DNA from: Geodermatophilus poikilotrophus
GTDB lineage: Bacteria; Actinomycetota; Actinomycetes; Mycobacteriales; Geodermatophilaceae
Reading direction: 5' to 3'
DNA length: 64,000 nucleotides
NCBI RefSeq assembly: GCF_900111455.1
Contig: NZ_FOIE01000010.1
Coordinates: 1 to 64,000 of the forward strand
Shown: piece by piece, positions 49,086 to 58,573 of the stretch
Layout of the letters: each line of letters begins with the position of its first letter
Position numbering within the stretch: position 1 is the first letter of the stretch
Notes under the pieces: generated by a model
Databases searched by the model: none
What the model saw: the letters and a program-made list of their open reading frames with translations, nothing else
What the model was told of the DNA's origin: nothing
Program-made: the position numbers and the translations under genes

Positions 49086-49697
49086 ATGGACGAGAAGAGG
49101 GCCCTGCTCGAGTACCTGCGCGCCCGCCGGGCCGACCTGCTCACCAAGCTCGACGGCCTGGGGGAGTACGACGTCCGGCGGCCGATGACGCCCACCGGCA
49201 CCAACCTGCTCGGCCTGGTCAAGCACGTCTCGTACGTGCAGCTGGGCTACTTCGGTGAGGTGTTCGGCCGGCCGAGTGGGCGGTCCTACCCGTGGGACGA
49301 CGGGGGCGAGCAGGACGCCGACATGTGGGCGGCGCCGGAGGAGACCCGCGCCGACGTCCTCGAGATCTACGCGTTCTCCGCCGCGCACGCCGACGCGACG
49401 ATCGAGGAGCTGGCGCTCGACGCCACCGGCACGGTGCCCTGGTGGGGTGAGGAGCGCCGGCACCCGACCCTGCACACGGTGCTCGTGCACGTGGGCGTGG
49501 AGGTCGCCCGGCACGCCGGGCACGCCGACGTCCTCCGCGAGCTGATCGACGGGTCGGCCGGGGTGAGCTCTCCGGGGGACAACCTGCCCGAGCGCAGCGC
49601 GGCCGAGTGGGCGGCCTTCCGGGAGCGCATCGAGGACGCCGCGCGGCAGGCGGCCGGCCTCCCCACCCCGAGCGGTGCGCCGCCGGGAGATGGGTGA
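49086..49697 (+). CDS. DinB/DUF664 family protein
   Basis: 203 residues of the DinB four-helix fold: MDEKRALLEYLRARRADLLTKLDGLGEYDVRRPM, NLLGLVKHVSYVQLGYFGEVFG (first metal His), and HTVLVHVGVEVARHAGHADVLRELIDGS (two more His). These match DUF664 thiol S-transferase-like members. Substrate unknown. The end overlaps the upstream starts of the dehalogenase frame. Confidence 0.85.
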   Translation: MDEKRALLEYLRARRADLLTKLDGLGEYDVRRPMTPTGTNLLGLVKHVSYVQLGYFGEVFGRPSGRSYPWDDGGEQDADMWAAPEETRADVLEIYAFSAAHADATIEELALDATGTVPWWGEERRHPTLHTVLVHVGVEVARHAGHADVLRELIDGSAGVSSPGDNLPERSAAEWAAFRERIEDAARQAAGLPTPSGAPPGDG

Positions 49698-49707
49698 GGA
49701 TCGCAGC

Positions 49708-50610
49708 ATGGCCGCCGACGTCTCGCCCGACGACCCGTTCCCCCGCCAGCGCGTCCGGGTCGACCGCCGGGCCGACGGCAACCTGCAGATGGCCTACGTC
49801 GAGGCGGGGGAGGGCGACCCGATCGTCTTCCTGCACGGCAACCCCACGTCGTCCTACCTGTGGCGCAACGTCATCCCGCACGTGCAGCACCTCGGCCGCT
49901 GTCTCGCGCCGGACCTCATCGGCATGGGGGAGTCGGACAAGCTGCCCGACCCGACCCGCGGCAGCTACTCGTTCGCGGCCCACGCCGGTTTCCTGGAGCG
50001 GTTCCTCGAGGCGGTGGGCGCCACCGAGCGGGTCACCTTCGTGCTGCACGACTGGGGCTCCGCGCTGGGCTTCGACTGGGCACACCGCCACCCCGGTGCG
50101 GTCCGCGGCATCGCCTTCACCGAGGCGCTGGTCGTCCCGCTGACCTGGGCCGACTGGCCGGCCGCCGCGCGGGGCATCTTCCGCACCATGCGCGGACCGG
50201 ACGGTGAGGCCGCCGTGCTGGAGAAGAACGCGTTCGTCGAGCGGATCCTGCCGGCGTCGGTCGCCCGCGGCCTGAGCGCGGAGGCGCACGCCCGCTACCG
50301 CGAGCCCTTCACCGATCCGGCGCACCGCTGGCCCACGCTGGAGTGGCCTCGGCAGCTGCCGATCGAGAACGTGCCGCCGAAGGTCCGCGACGTCGTCGCC
50401 CGGTACGGCCAGTGGCTGCGCACCAGCGACGTCCCGAAGCTGTTCGTCAACGCCGACCCGGGCTCGATCCTGGTCGGCCGGCCGCGGGCGTTCGTGCGCA
50501 AGTGGACGGCGCTGACCGAGGTGACCGTGCCCGGTGCGCACTTCGTGCCCGAGGACTCGCCGCACGAGATCGGCCGGGCGCTGGCCGACTGGATCCCGAC
50601 CCTGCGCTGA
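49708..50610 (+). CDS. haloalkane dehalogenase (HLD-II type)
   Basis: 300-residue alpha/beta hydrolase that cleaves carbon-halogen bonds. Halide-stabilising Asn in FLHGNPTSSYLWRN and Trp in LHDWGSALGFDWA, nucleophile Asp in the same HDWG, catalytic acid Glu in IAFTEALVVP (the HLD-II position), and catalytic His in VPGAHFVPEDSPHEIG. ATG 49708 has AGGA seven bases upstream; ATG 49690 overlaps the DinB end. Likely cotranscribed with the DinB gene. Confidence 0.92.
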   Translation: MAADVSPDDPFPRQRVRVDRRADGNLQMAYVEAGEGDPIVFLHGNPTSSYLWRNVIPHVQHLGRCLAPDLIGMGESDKLPDPTRGSYSFAAHAGFLERFLEAVGATERVTFVLHDWGSALGFDWAHRHPGAVRGIAFTEALVVPLTWADWPAAARGIFRTMRGPDGEAAVLEKNAFVERILPASVARGLSAEAHARYREPFTDPAHRWPTLEWPRQLPIENVPPKVRDVVARYGQWLRTSDVPKLFVNADPGSILVGRPRAFVRKWTALTEVTVPGAHFVPEDSPHEIGRALADWIPTLR

Positions 50611-50633
50611 GCAACGTCGCCGGCGCACCACCG

Positions 50634-50692
50634 GTCCCCTCGGCCCCTCCAGGGCACCGCCCGAGCGTGCGAGGGGCGGGGAGGGGGTCTGC
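50634..50692. terminator. hairpin between convergent genes
   Basis: Arms CCCCTCGGCCCCTCC.. and ..GGGGCGGGGAGGGGG around ACCGCCCGAGCGTGCG, between the dehalogenase and DUF1905 stops. A diverged relative of the recurrent hairpin. Confidence 0.55.
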
Positions 50693-50694
50693 TC

Positions 50695-51141
50695 TCAGCG
50701 CGTCCTGCGGCCCGCGCGCAGAGCCTCGGCGGTCTTCTCGACGCGGGCGGCGCGGGTCTCGGGTCTCTTGGCGTCCTCGACCCAGCGCACCCACTCCTTG
50801 CGGTGCGAGGGGGCCAGGCCGTCGAAGAAGGCCCGCGCGCCGTCGTCCAGCGCCGCGGCGAGGTCCTCGGGAAGCGGGGTCTCCCGCGGCGCGGTGTCCA
50901 GCTCCACCCGGACGTCGACCTCCTGCCCGGCCTGCAGTCCGGCGGCCTCGCGGTGCTCGGCGGCCAGCGGGATCCAGAACGCCCCGCCCATCGGCGCGAC
51001 CGTCGTCCGGTAGCCGTACCCGCCGAGGGTGACGGTGACCGGCGGCCGCCTGCCCCCGCCGAGGGCCGCGACGACGTCGTCGGGCACCTGCAGCCCCGTC
51101 GCCGTCTTCCCGCTCTGCACGACCGTCGTCCGGAACTCCAC
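50695..51141 (-). CDS. DUF1905/YdeI-like protein
   Basis: 148 residues: a DUF1905 beta-barrel (FRTTVVQSGKTATGLQVPDDVVAALGGGRRPPVTVTLGGYGYRTTVAPMGGAFWIPLAAEHREAAG) and a YdeI/OmpD-associated tail (LAAALDDGARAFFDGLAPSHRKEWVRWVEDAKRPETRAARVEK). Function not established. GTG 51141 is the only reasonable start. Confidence 0.85.
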   Translation of the reverse strand: MEFRTTVVQSGKTATGLQVPDDVVAALGGGRRPPVTVTLGGYGYRTTVAPMGGAFWIPLAAEHREAAGLQAGQEVDVRVELDTAPRETPLPEDLAAALDDGARAFFDGLAPSHRKEWVRWVEDAKRPETRAARVEKTAEALRAGRRTR

Positions 51142-51158
51142 GTCAGGAGGATAGGCGC

Positions 51159-51213
51159 GGCCCCCTGCAGGGACCCGCCGCGAGCCCGCGAGCGGCGGGG
51201 GCAGGGGGTCCTC
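51159..51213. terminator. hairpin-family element after the ABC-2 permease
   Basis: CCCCCTGCAGGGACCCGCCGCGAGCCCGCGAGCGGCGGGGGCAGGGGG, reverse orientation of the family, arms CCCCCTGC/GCAGGGGG and inner CCGCCG/CGGCGG. It lies directly after the permease stop. Confidence 0.65.
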
Positions 51214-51216
51214 CCC

Positions 51217-52046
51217 CTAGTCGAGTGCTCGGCGGCGGAACCCGATGAGGCTGGTCACCCCGAAGACGACGAGGAAGCCGGCCAGCGCCACCGCGCACAG
51301 CCACAGCGGCAGGTGCGGCACACCCGGCGCCATCTGGGCGCGCAGCGCCTCGCTGACGTAGGTGAGCGGGTTGAGCGCGCAGACCACCTGGAACCAGCGC
51401 AGCGTGTCCAGCGCCTGCCACGGGAACTGGGTGGACCCGGTGAACAGCACCGGCGTCAGGACGACGGCGAAGACGATGTTGATCCGGTTGGGCTTCACGA
51501 ACGTGCCGAGCGTCATGCCCATCACCGCGCCAACCAGCGAACCCAGTACGAGGAACGCGGTCAGCGCCGGCAGGTCGCCCCACTCCACCGGCAGCGTGCC
51601 GAGCACCCACCAGCTGATCGGGAACATGACCGCCGCGGCGACCAGTGCCCGCAGCAGCGCGAACACGACCTTCTCGACGGCGACCAGCGCGGTGGGCAGC
51701 GGCGCGAGCAGCCGGTCCTCGATCTCCTTGGTGAAGGAGAAGTCGATGACCAGCGGGAAGGCGGTGTTCTGCAGCGCGGTGAGGAAGGCGGTCAGCGCGA
51801 TCACGCCGGGCAGCAGCACGTCGGAGTACTGGCTGGTGGCGAAGCCGAGCTCGACGAGGACCTTGCCGAAGACGAACAGCAGGAACACCGGCTGCAGCAC
51901 GACCTGCAGCAGGAAGGGCACCAGCTCGCGGCCGGTGACGAACACGTCGCGCCACAGCAGCGCGCGGAACGCCCGGCCGACGGCGGGCCGACCCGGCGCG
52001 GTGCCGCCGACCTCGACGACCAGCCCCGGTGCCGCCGTGTCCGTGC

Positions 52047-52050
<4 letters not shown>
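51217..52050 (-). CDS. ABC-2 type transporter permease
   Basis: 277 residues with six membrane helices, ABC2_membrane family (LLWRDVFVTGRELVPFLLQVVLQPVFLLFVFG, then LLAPLPTALVAVEKVVFALLRAL and a late NPLTYVSEALRAQM). Exports an unknown substrate with the ATPase encoded just upstream; drug or lipid export is the usual role. ATG overlaps the ATPase stop as ATGA. Confidence 0.9.
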
Positions 52051-53045
<995 letters not shown>

Positions 53046-53087
53046 CGGTGGCCATGCTGCCACCGCGACGAGCCGCGGCCGAATCGG

Positions 53088-53468
53088 TCACGCGGACAGC
53101 GCAGCAGCCGTCTCCAGCGTGGGGACGACGCCCTCGGTGCCGGGGTGCGACCGGTTGCTGAACTCCCGCATCCCCGCGTGCCAGCGCCGCATCGCCGCGC
53201 GGTGCGGGTCGGTGCGGACGAACGCGTGCACGGCCGCGTCGTCGTCCCACCAGGACACGGTGGTGAAGTGGCGGGCCAGCGGCTGGGCCCGCAGGTACAG
53301 GGAGCGGGCGCCCGGGGCGGCCATGGTCTGGGCCCTGATGGCCAGCGAGTCGCGGAAGAACGCCGGGATGTCGCGGAACCGGCGCAGGTGCAGGTGGGTG
53401 ACCATGACGACGCCCGGGCCGTCGCCGACGTCCTCGGCGGTCCACGGCAGGTCGGGGATGAGTGGCAC
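53088..53468 (-). CDS. ABM/DUF3291-like dimeric alpha-beta barrel protein
   Basis: 126 residues resembling antibiotic-biosynthesis-monooxygenase or spheroidene-monooxygenase-like folds (VVMVTHLHLRRFRDIPAFFRDSL.., HFTTVSWWDDDAAVHAFVRTDPHRAAMRRW). No heme-binding residue is certain. GAGGAGG precedes GTG 53468. Function unknown. Confidence 0.7.
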   Translation of the reverse strand: MPLIPDLPWTAEDVGDGPGVVMVTHLHLRRFRDIPAFFRDSLAIRAQTMAAPGARSLYLRAQPLARHFTTVSWWDDDAAVHAFVRTDPHRAAMRRWHAGMREFSNRSHPGTEGVVPTLETAAALSA

Positions 53469-53549
53469 GGCGACCTCCTCGGTTCCTCCCCCGTGGAGGG
53501 GGACGCTAGGCCGCCCTCCAGCGGGCGTGCAGTGGCCTAGTGCCCTCCC

Positions 53550-54149
53550 TCAGCCCGCGAGCGCGCGCACCGTCTCCACCGCCGCGACGACGGCGAAGAC
53601 GAGGAACAGCACCGCGGCCACCCGGCGGATCAGCGCCACCGGCAGCCGGTCGGCCAGCTTCGTGCCGAGGAAGACGGCCAGACCGGAGACGGTGAGCAGC
53701 GCGGCCCAGGCGCCGGCGAAGACCGACACCGGGTCGTCCAGGCGCGCGGCCAGCCCGGCGGTGGCCAGCTGGGAGAGGTCGCCCCACTCGGCGGCGAACA
53801 GCACGCCGAAGGAGATGGCGGCGACCTGGAGGAACGACCGGCCCTCCTTGCCCTCGGCCACGTCGGCGGCGTCCTCCGGCCCCTCCTGCGCGCTGCGCCA
53901 GAGCAGCACCGCACCGACCAGGAACAGCACCGCCACCACGCCGCTGACCAGCGCCTCGGGCAGCAGGGAGAGCAGGCTGCCCGCGGTGACCGCGATGGCG
54001 ACCTGCAGGCCGAACGCCGTCCCGACGCCGACGAACACCGGCAGCGGCGGGAAGCGGGTGGCCAGGACCAGGCTGGCGAACAGCGTCTTGTCCGGCAGTT
54101 CGACCGGCAGGACGAGCACGAAGGCGGTCAGCACGACCGTCAGGGACAC
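53550..54149 (-). CDS. GDT1/TMEM165 (UPF0016) family manganese/cation exporter
   Basis: 199 residues, six to seven membrane helices in two repeats, each with the family signature E-x-G/P-D-K/L-T/S: VELPDKTLFASLVLATRF and AAEWGDLSQLATAGLAARL. GDT1-type proteins move Mn2+ (or Ca2+) in exchange for protons. The yybP-ykoY-like RNA upstream supports manganese export. GTG 54149 chosen. It is alone in its transcript. Confidence 0.9.
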   Translation of the reverse strand: MSLTVVLTAFVLVLPVELPDKTLFASLVLATRFPPLPVFVGVGTAFGLQVAIAVTAGSLLSLLPEALVSGVVAVLFLVGAVLLWRSAQEGPEDAADVAEGKEGRSFLQVAAISFGVLFAAEWGDLSQLATAGLAARLDDPVSVFAGAWAALLTVSGLAVFLGTKLADRLPVALIRRVAAVLFLVFAVVAAVETVRALAG

Positions 54150-54227
54150 GGGGTTCTCACTTCCGTCAGGGCGCTGCCGGACGGATGGGGACAGCCTCCG
54201 ACCGGCAGCTGCCGGTGGGTGGCGACT

Positions 54228-54335
54228 GCGGTCGAAGGTCTCGCCCACCCACGGCCGAGCGTGGGCCCGCTGACCGGGCACCCGGAGGCGCCAGCGTGTC
54301 GACCAGCGGACGGGGGGCTACTCCCCTTCTCGGCC
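54228..54335 (-). promoter_or_regulatory. yybP-ykoY (manganese) riboswitch
   Basis: The minus strand reads AAGGGGAGTAGCCCCC (54328-54313), then ACACGCTGGCGCC, and GGGTGGGCGAGACCTTCGAC (54248-54229). GGGGAGTAG at the 5' side and GCGAGACCTT at the 3' side are the conserved ends of the yybP-ykoY aptamer. It precedes a GDT1-family gene, a standard target. The palindrome ACCGGCAGCTGCCGGT (54201-54216) between it and the start codon can serve as the expression platform. It accounts for most of the gap between the GDT1 and MFS genes. Confidence 0.88.
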
Positions 54336-54391
54336 GGAGAGCCTAGCCGAGCACGGCCGGGAAACCGGCTGCGGGCGGGGGTGACTCCCGC

Positions 54392-54419
54392 TACGGTCCG
54401 CGCCGTGCCCTTCCGTTGA
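54392..54419 (+). promoter_or_regulatory. leaderless-type promoter with a four-codon ORF before the MFS gene
   Basis: TACGGT (54392-54397) is 7 bases before GTG 54405, the same layout as leaderless genes here, but the frame reads V-P-F-R-stop (TGA 54417). That frame is the same as the MFS gene, which stays open after the stop. Confidence 0.55.
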
Positions 54420-54473
54420 CGCCCGGCCGGAACGCCCCTGCCGCCCGCCGCCCGGCCGCTCGCCCGCCTGGCG

Positions 54474-55577
54474 GTGGGCTGGACCGCGCTGTCGGAGTTG
54501 GTGCCGCTCTACCCGCTCTACGCGCTGCTGTTCCTCGACACCGGGCTCTCCGCTGCCGACGTCTCGCTGCTGTTCGCCGCCTGGTCGGTCACCGCGGTGC
54601 TCACCGAGGTGCCGGCCGGGGCGCTGGCCGACCGGTGGTCCCGCCGGGGTGTGCTGGTCCTGGCCGGTGTCCTGCAGGCGGCTGCCTTCGCGGTGTGGAC
54701 GGTGTCCCCGCAGTTCTCCGGCTTCCTCGCCGGCTTCGTCGTCTGGGGCGTGGCCGGCGCGCTGGTGTCCGGGGCGGTCGAGGCGTTGGTCCACGACGGC
54801 CTGGCCGAGGTGGGCGCCGAGGGCTGCTTCGCCCGGGTCAACGGCTGGATGACGTCGGCCGAGCTGCTCGTCCAGGTCCCGACGGCGGCCGCGGCCGCCG
54901 TGCTCTACGCACTCGGCGGCTACCCGCTGGTCGGCTGGGCCAGTGCCGCGGTCTGCCTCGCCTGGGCGGCGCTGGCCCTGCGGTTCCCCGAGCCGGCCCG
55001 GGAACCGGACGGCGAGTCGCTCCTCGGCACCCTGCGCAGCGGCGTGGCCGAGACCGTGCGCGTCCCCGCGCTGCGGCTCACCGTGCTCGCGGTCGCGCTG
55101 GTCGGGGCGGTGGACGCGGTGGAGGAGTACTTCCCGGTGCTCGCCGGCGACCGAGGGGTGCCGACGGTCGCCGTCCCGGTCGTCGTCCTGGGCATCACGC
55201 TGGCCGGGGCGCTCGGCGCCGCGCTGGGCGGCCGGGCCGACCGGCTGCCCGACCGCGCGCTGTCGGTGCTGCTGCTCCTCTCCGGCGTGCTGCTCGGGGC
55301 GGTGGCCGTCGTCCCCGGCCCGGCGGCGCTGGCCCTGGTGGCGGTCGCCTACGGGCTTTACCTGGCGGTGCTCGTGGTCGCCGAGGCGCGGTTGCAGGAG
55401 CGGATCGACAGCAGCCGGCGGGCGACGGTCACCTCGGTCGCCGGCCTGGTCACCGAGTTGGCCGCTCTGCTGGTGTTCGCCGCGTGGGCGCTGGGCGGCG
55501 TCGTCGCGGTGGCGGTGCTCGTGGTGGCCGTCGTCCCCGTGGTGGAGGCGGGCCTGCGCCGGCGGCCGGTCAGCTGA
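54474..55577 (+). CDS. MFS transporter
   Basis: 367 residues with about 11-12 membrane helices. The MFS loop motif is GALADRWSRRGVLVLAGVLQ (residues about 50), and the first half has EVPAGALAD. The substrate is unknown. The start is uncertain: GTG 54474 begins within what looks like helix 1, while the in-frame region back to 54420 also reads as coding (RPAGTPLPPAARPLARLAVGW) but has no conventional start before a TGA. Divergent from the riboswitch-controlled GDT1 gene. Confidence 0.8.
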   Translation: MGWTALSELVPLYPLYALLFLDTGLSAADVSLLFAAWSVTAVLTEVPAGALADRWSRRGVLVLAGVLQAAAFAVWTVSPQFSGFLAGFVVWGVAGALVSGAVEALVHDGLAEVGAEGCFARVNGWMTSAELLVQVPTAAAAAVLYALGGYPLVGWASAAVCLAWAALALRFPEPAREPDGESLLGTLRSGVAETVRVPALRLTVLAVALVGAVDAVEEYFPVLAGDRGVPTVAVPVVVLGITLAGALGAALGGRADRLPDRALSVLLLLSGVLLGAVAVVPGPAALALVAVAYGLYLAVLVVAEARLQERIDSSRRATVTSVAGLVTELAALLVFAAWALGGVVAVAVLVVAVVPVVEAGLRRRPVS

Positions 55578-56193
55578 CGCGGGCCGGGGCGCGGGGGAGG
55601 TCCACCGACACCCGGGGGAGCAGCACGTGCACGAGCGGGCCGATGGCCAGCGCGTACAGCACGGTGGCGACGCCCAGCGTGCCGCCGAGCAGCCAGCCGA
55701 CGGCGACGACCGCGACCTCGATCGAGGTGCGCACCAGCCGCACCGAGCGGCCGCTGCGGCGCACCAGGCCGGTCATCAGCCCGTCGCGCGGACCCGGGCC
55801 GAGGTGCACGCCGACGTAGGCGGCGGTGGCGACGGCGTTGAGCGCGATGCCGAGGCCGACGAGCACGGCCCGGACGGGGAGGGACGACGGCTCGGGCAGG
55901 ACGGCGAGCGCGGCGTCCAGCGCCAGGCCGATGACGACGACGTTGCTCACCGTGCCCAGCCCCGGCCGCTCGCGGAGCGGGACCCAGGCCAGGAGCACCA
56001 GCGCGCCGACGACCATCGTGACGACCCCGAGCGACCAGCCCAGCTGGCGGGCCAGGCCCTGGTGCAGCACGTCCCACGGCATGACGCCCAGGCCGGAGCG
56101 CACGAGCAGGGCCATCGACACCGCGTAGAGCACCAGGCCCGCGTAGAGCTGGACGAGGCGGCGGGCCGGCCGGGCGGTCAGGAACTGGTGCAT
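55570..56193 (-). CDS. yczE: YczE/YitT-like membrane protein
   Basis: 207 residues, five to six membrane helices: VQLYAGLVLYAVSMALLVRSGLGVMPWDVLHQGLA is the YczE/YyaS signature, then LGPGPRDGLMTGLVRRSGRSVRLVRTSIE. Divergent from a MocR-type regulator with a shared palindrome; YczE proteins are commonly paired with YczR-type MocR regulators. Transport role presumed, substrate unknown. ATG 56193 is 6 bases after GAGGAT. Confidence 0.85.
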   Translation of the reverse strand: MHQFLTARPARRLVQLYAGLVLYAVSMALLVRSGLGVMPWDVLHQGLARQLGWSLGVVTMVVGALVLLAWVPLRERPGLGTVSNVVVIGLALDAALAVLPEPSSLPVRAVLVGLGIALNAVATAAYVGVHLGPGPRDGLMTGLVRRSGRSVRLVRTSIEVAVVAVGWLLGGTLGVATVLYALAIGPLVHVLLPRVSVDLPRAPARVS

Positions 56194-56211
56194 GCCCCGA
56201 TCCTCCGCCAC

Positions 56212-56238
56212 GATTGGCCTGCAGACCACAGGCCAATC
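56212..56238. promoter_or_regulatory. operator between yczE and the MocR regulator
   Basis: A perfect inverted repeat, GATTGGCCTG, 7-base spacer, CAGGCCAATC, midway between the two divergent starts (19 bases from yczE, 13 from the regulator). The 17-base centre-to-centre spacing suits a dimeric GntR-type winged helix. Confidence 0.75.
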
Positions 56239-56251
56239 CGCGGGAGGTGGC

Positions 56252-57685
56252 ATGGAGACGACGTCCGCGCGCTCGCTGGCCGTGCTCGTCGGCGACCTCG
56301 CCACCGACCGGCCGCCGCGCTACGCGGCGCTGGCCGGGCGCATCCGCCGGCTCGTCGCCGACGGCCGGGTGCCCCTGGGCACGCGGCTGCCGGCGGAGCG
56401 GGAGCTGGCGACGGCGCTGGCGGTCAGCCGGGCCACGGTCACCGCCGCCTACACCCGGCTGCGCGAGGACGGGTGGGCCACCGCCCGCCAGGGTGCCGGG
56501 ACGTTCGCGGCCCTGCCCGCTGGGCCGCACCGCGGTGCGTGGGTGCCCGGGCCGGCGGACGACGGAGCCATCGACCTCGCCCACGCCGCACCCGGGGCAC
56601 CCGCCGCCGTCCCGGCCGCCCTGGCCGCGGCGCTCGAGGAGCTGCCCCGCTTCCTGGGTTCCCACGGCTACCACCCCGCCGGCCTGCCCGACCTGCGGGC
56701 CCGGATCGCCGCGCGCTACACCGCCCGCGGCCTGCCCACGACCCCCGAGCAGGTGCTGGTCACCAACGGCGCGCTGCACGGGGTGTCGATCGGGTTCTCC
56801 GCGCTGCTGCGGCGCGGGCAGCGCGTGCTGGTCGAGCAGCCGAGCTACCCCAACGCCCTGCAGGCTGCCCGGGCTCTCGGCGCCCGCGTCGTCCCCGTCG
56901 CGCTCGACCTCGACGAGCCCGCGGCCTGGCTGGACGCCGCCGAGCGTGCGCTGTCCTCCGTCCGGCCCGCGGCGGCCTACCTGATGCCGGACTTCCAGAA
57001 CCCGACCGGCGTCCTCCTCGACGCCTCCGGCAGGGAGCGACTGGCCCGGGCGCTGCGCCGCACCGGCACCCCGGCCGTGGTCGACGAGACGTTCGCCGAG
57101 CTCGGGCTGGACACGACGGCACCGCCGCCGCTGGCCGCCTTCGGCGCCGGCCACCTCTCCGTGGGGACGCTGAGCAAGGTGGCGTGGGGAGGTCTGCGGG
57201 TCGGGTGGGTACGCGCCGAGGCCGACGTCGTCCGCCGGCTGACCTCGGTGGCCGTCCGGACGTCGATGTCCGGGCCGGTCGTCGAGCAGCTCGCGGCCTG
57301 CGCGCTGTTGGACGGCCTCGACGAGTCGCTGACCGCCCTGCGCGAGCAGCTGCGCGAGCGTCGGTGGGTGCTGACCACCGAGCTGCGGCAGCGGTTGCCC
57401 GACTGGCGGGTGCCCACGCCGGCGGGCGGCCTGGTGCTGTGGTGCGGGCTGCCCTCGCCGCGTTCCCGTGCGGTGGTCGCGGCGGCCGAGCGGCTGGGGC
57501 TGCGGCTGGCTGCCGGCCCGCTGTTCGGCACCGGCCACGCCCTCGACGATCGGCTGCGGCTGCCCTACACGCAGCCGCCGCAGGTCCTGCGCCGCGGGGT
57601 GGTCCTGCTCGCGCGGGCCGACGCCGAGGCGACCGGGGCCCGACCGCCGGCGGACGCCGCCGACGGGCCGCAGCCGGTGGTCTGA
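56252..57685 (+). CDS. MocR family PLP-dependent regulator (YczR-like)
   Basis: 477 residues. N-terminal GntR winged helix (PPRYAALAGRIRRLVADGRVPLGTRLPAERELATALAVSRATVTAAYTRLREDGW), linker, then a class-I aminotransferase fold with PDFQNPTG, and the PLP lysine in SVGTLSKVAWGGLRVGW. GGGAGGTGG precedes ATG 56252. It probably represses yczE and itself through the shared operator. The effector is unknown; PLP or an aminated metabolite is typical. Confidence 0.92.
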   Translation: METTSARSLAVLVGDLATDRPPRYAALAGRIRRLVADGRVPLGTRLPAERELATALAVSRATVTAAYTRLREDGWATARQGAGTFAALPAGPHRGAWVPGPADDGAIDLAHAAPGAPAAVPAALAAALEELPRFLGSHGYHPAGLPDLRARIAARYTARGLPTTPEQVLVTNGALHGVSIGFSALLRRGQRVLVEQPSYPNALQAARALGARVVPVALDLDEPAAWLDAAERALSSVRPAAAYLMPDFQNPTGVLLDASGRERLARALRRTGTPAVVDETFAELGLDTTAPPPLAAFGAGHLSVGTLSKVAWGGLRVGWVRAEADVVRRLTSVAVRTSMSGPVVEQLAACALLDGLDESLTALREQLRERRWVLTTELRQRLPDWRVPTPAGGLVLWCGLPSPRSRAVVAAAERLGLRLAAGPLFGTGHALDDRLRLPYTQPPQVLRRGVVLLARADAEATGARPPADAADGPQPVV

Positions 57686-57691
57686 CCCGGC

Positions 57692-58546
57692 TCAGCCGGC
57701 GCCCCGGGCCGCGTGGGCCCGTCGCAGGTAGGCCGAGGGCGTCGTGCCGGTGACGGCCCGGAAGTCGCGGCTGAAGTGGGCCTGGTCGAACCAGCCCAGG
57801 GACGCCGCCAGGCCCGCCAGGTCGTCGACCCCGTCGGCGTCGATCGTCGCCGCGGCGTCCTGCAGGCGGTACCGGGAGAGCACCGCCTTGGGGCTCAGCC
57901 CGACGTAGCCCGCGAACAGCCGCTGCAGTGACCGGACGCTCATCGCACCCAGCGCCGCCACCTGCTCGACGCGGACCAGCGACCGGTCGGCGGCCATCCG
58001 CTCGAGCAGGGCGAGCAGCTCCTGGTACGCCGCGGGCGGGTCCGGAGCCAGTGGGGCGAGGGCCGCGTCGAGCACCGCCGCGCGGGCGCCGTCGTCCTCG
58101 ACGGCGAGCACCGCGTCGAGCAGCCGGGGGGCGTCGAGGCCGAGGGCGGAGCCCAGCGGCGTCGCCGTGGCCCGGCCGGGGAACCGGCCGCCGAGGGCGA
58201 CCCAGCCGCCCGGGCGGAACTCGGCCGCGGTCACCCGGCCGGTCCCGACGAGGTCGATGGTGAAGCGACGCGGCGTGACGCCGTGCACCAGGACGGCGGG
58301 CAGCGGGTGCCCGAACCGCGGCTCGGAGCCGGACTCCACCGACAGGTCCACGCCGGGGTGGCTGAGCACCTCGGAGCGGTGCGGCGGTCGGCCGGTCCGG
58401 TCCCACCGCACCGACCCGTACCGCTCCACGAACGGGGCCAACACCGGGGACACCGGGTCGTCACGGCGCAGACCCACCTCCCGGGCGGTCTCGGCCGGCC
58501 GCAGCAGGCCGCTCGCCGGACCTGTCGCGTTCGTCCAAGACGGCAC
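57692..58546 (-). CDS. AraC family transcriptional regulator
   Basis: 284 residues: an N-terminal DUF6597-like cupin-ish domain (HPGVDLSVESGSEPRFG.., VTAAEFRPGGWVALGG) and a C-terminal double HTH (VEQVAALGAMSVRSLQRLFAGYVGLSPKAVLSRYRLQDAA, LGWFDQAHFSRDFRAVTGTTPSAYLRR). GTG 58546 chosen; the divergent VOC gene starts 28 bases away, so the regulator may control it. Confidence 0.88.
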   Translation of the reverse strand: MPSWTNATGPASGLLRPAETAREVGLRRDDPVSPVLAPFVERYGSVRWDRTGRPPHRSEVLSHPGVDLSVESGSEPRFGHPLPAVLVHGVTPRRFTIDLVGTGRVTAAEFRPGGWVALGGRFPGRATATPLGSALGLDAPRLLDAVLAVEDDGARAAVLDAALAPLAPDPPAAYQELLALLERMAADRSLVRVEQVAALGAMSVRSLQRLFAGYVGLSPKAVLSRYRLQDAAATIDADGVDDLAGLAASLGWFDQAHFSRDFRAVTGTTPSAYLRRAHAARGAG

Positions 58547-58573
58547 GGCCGGAGCCCAGGCAGGCTCGGGGAC

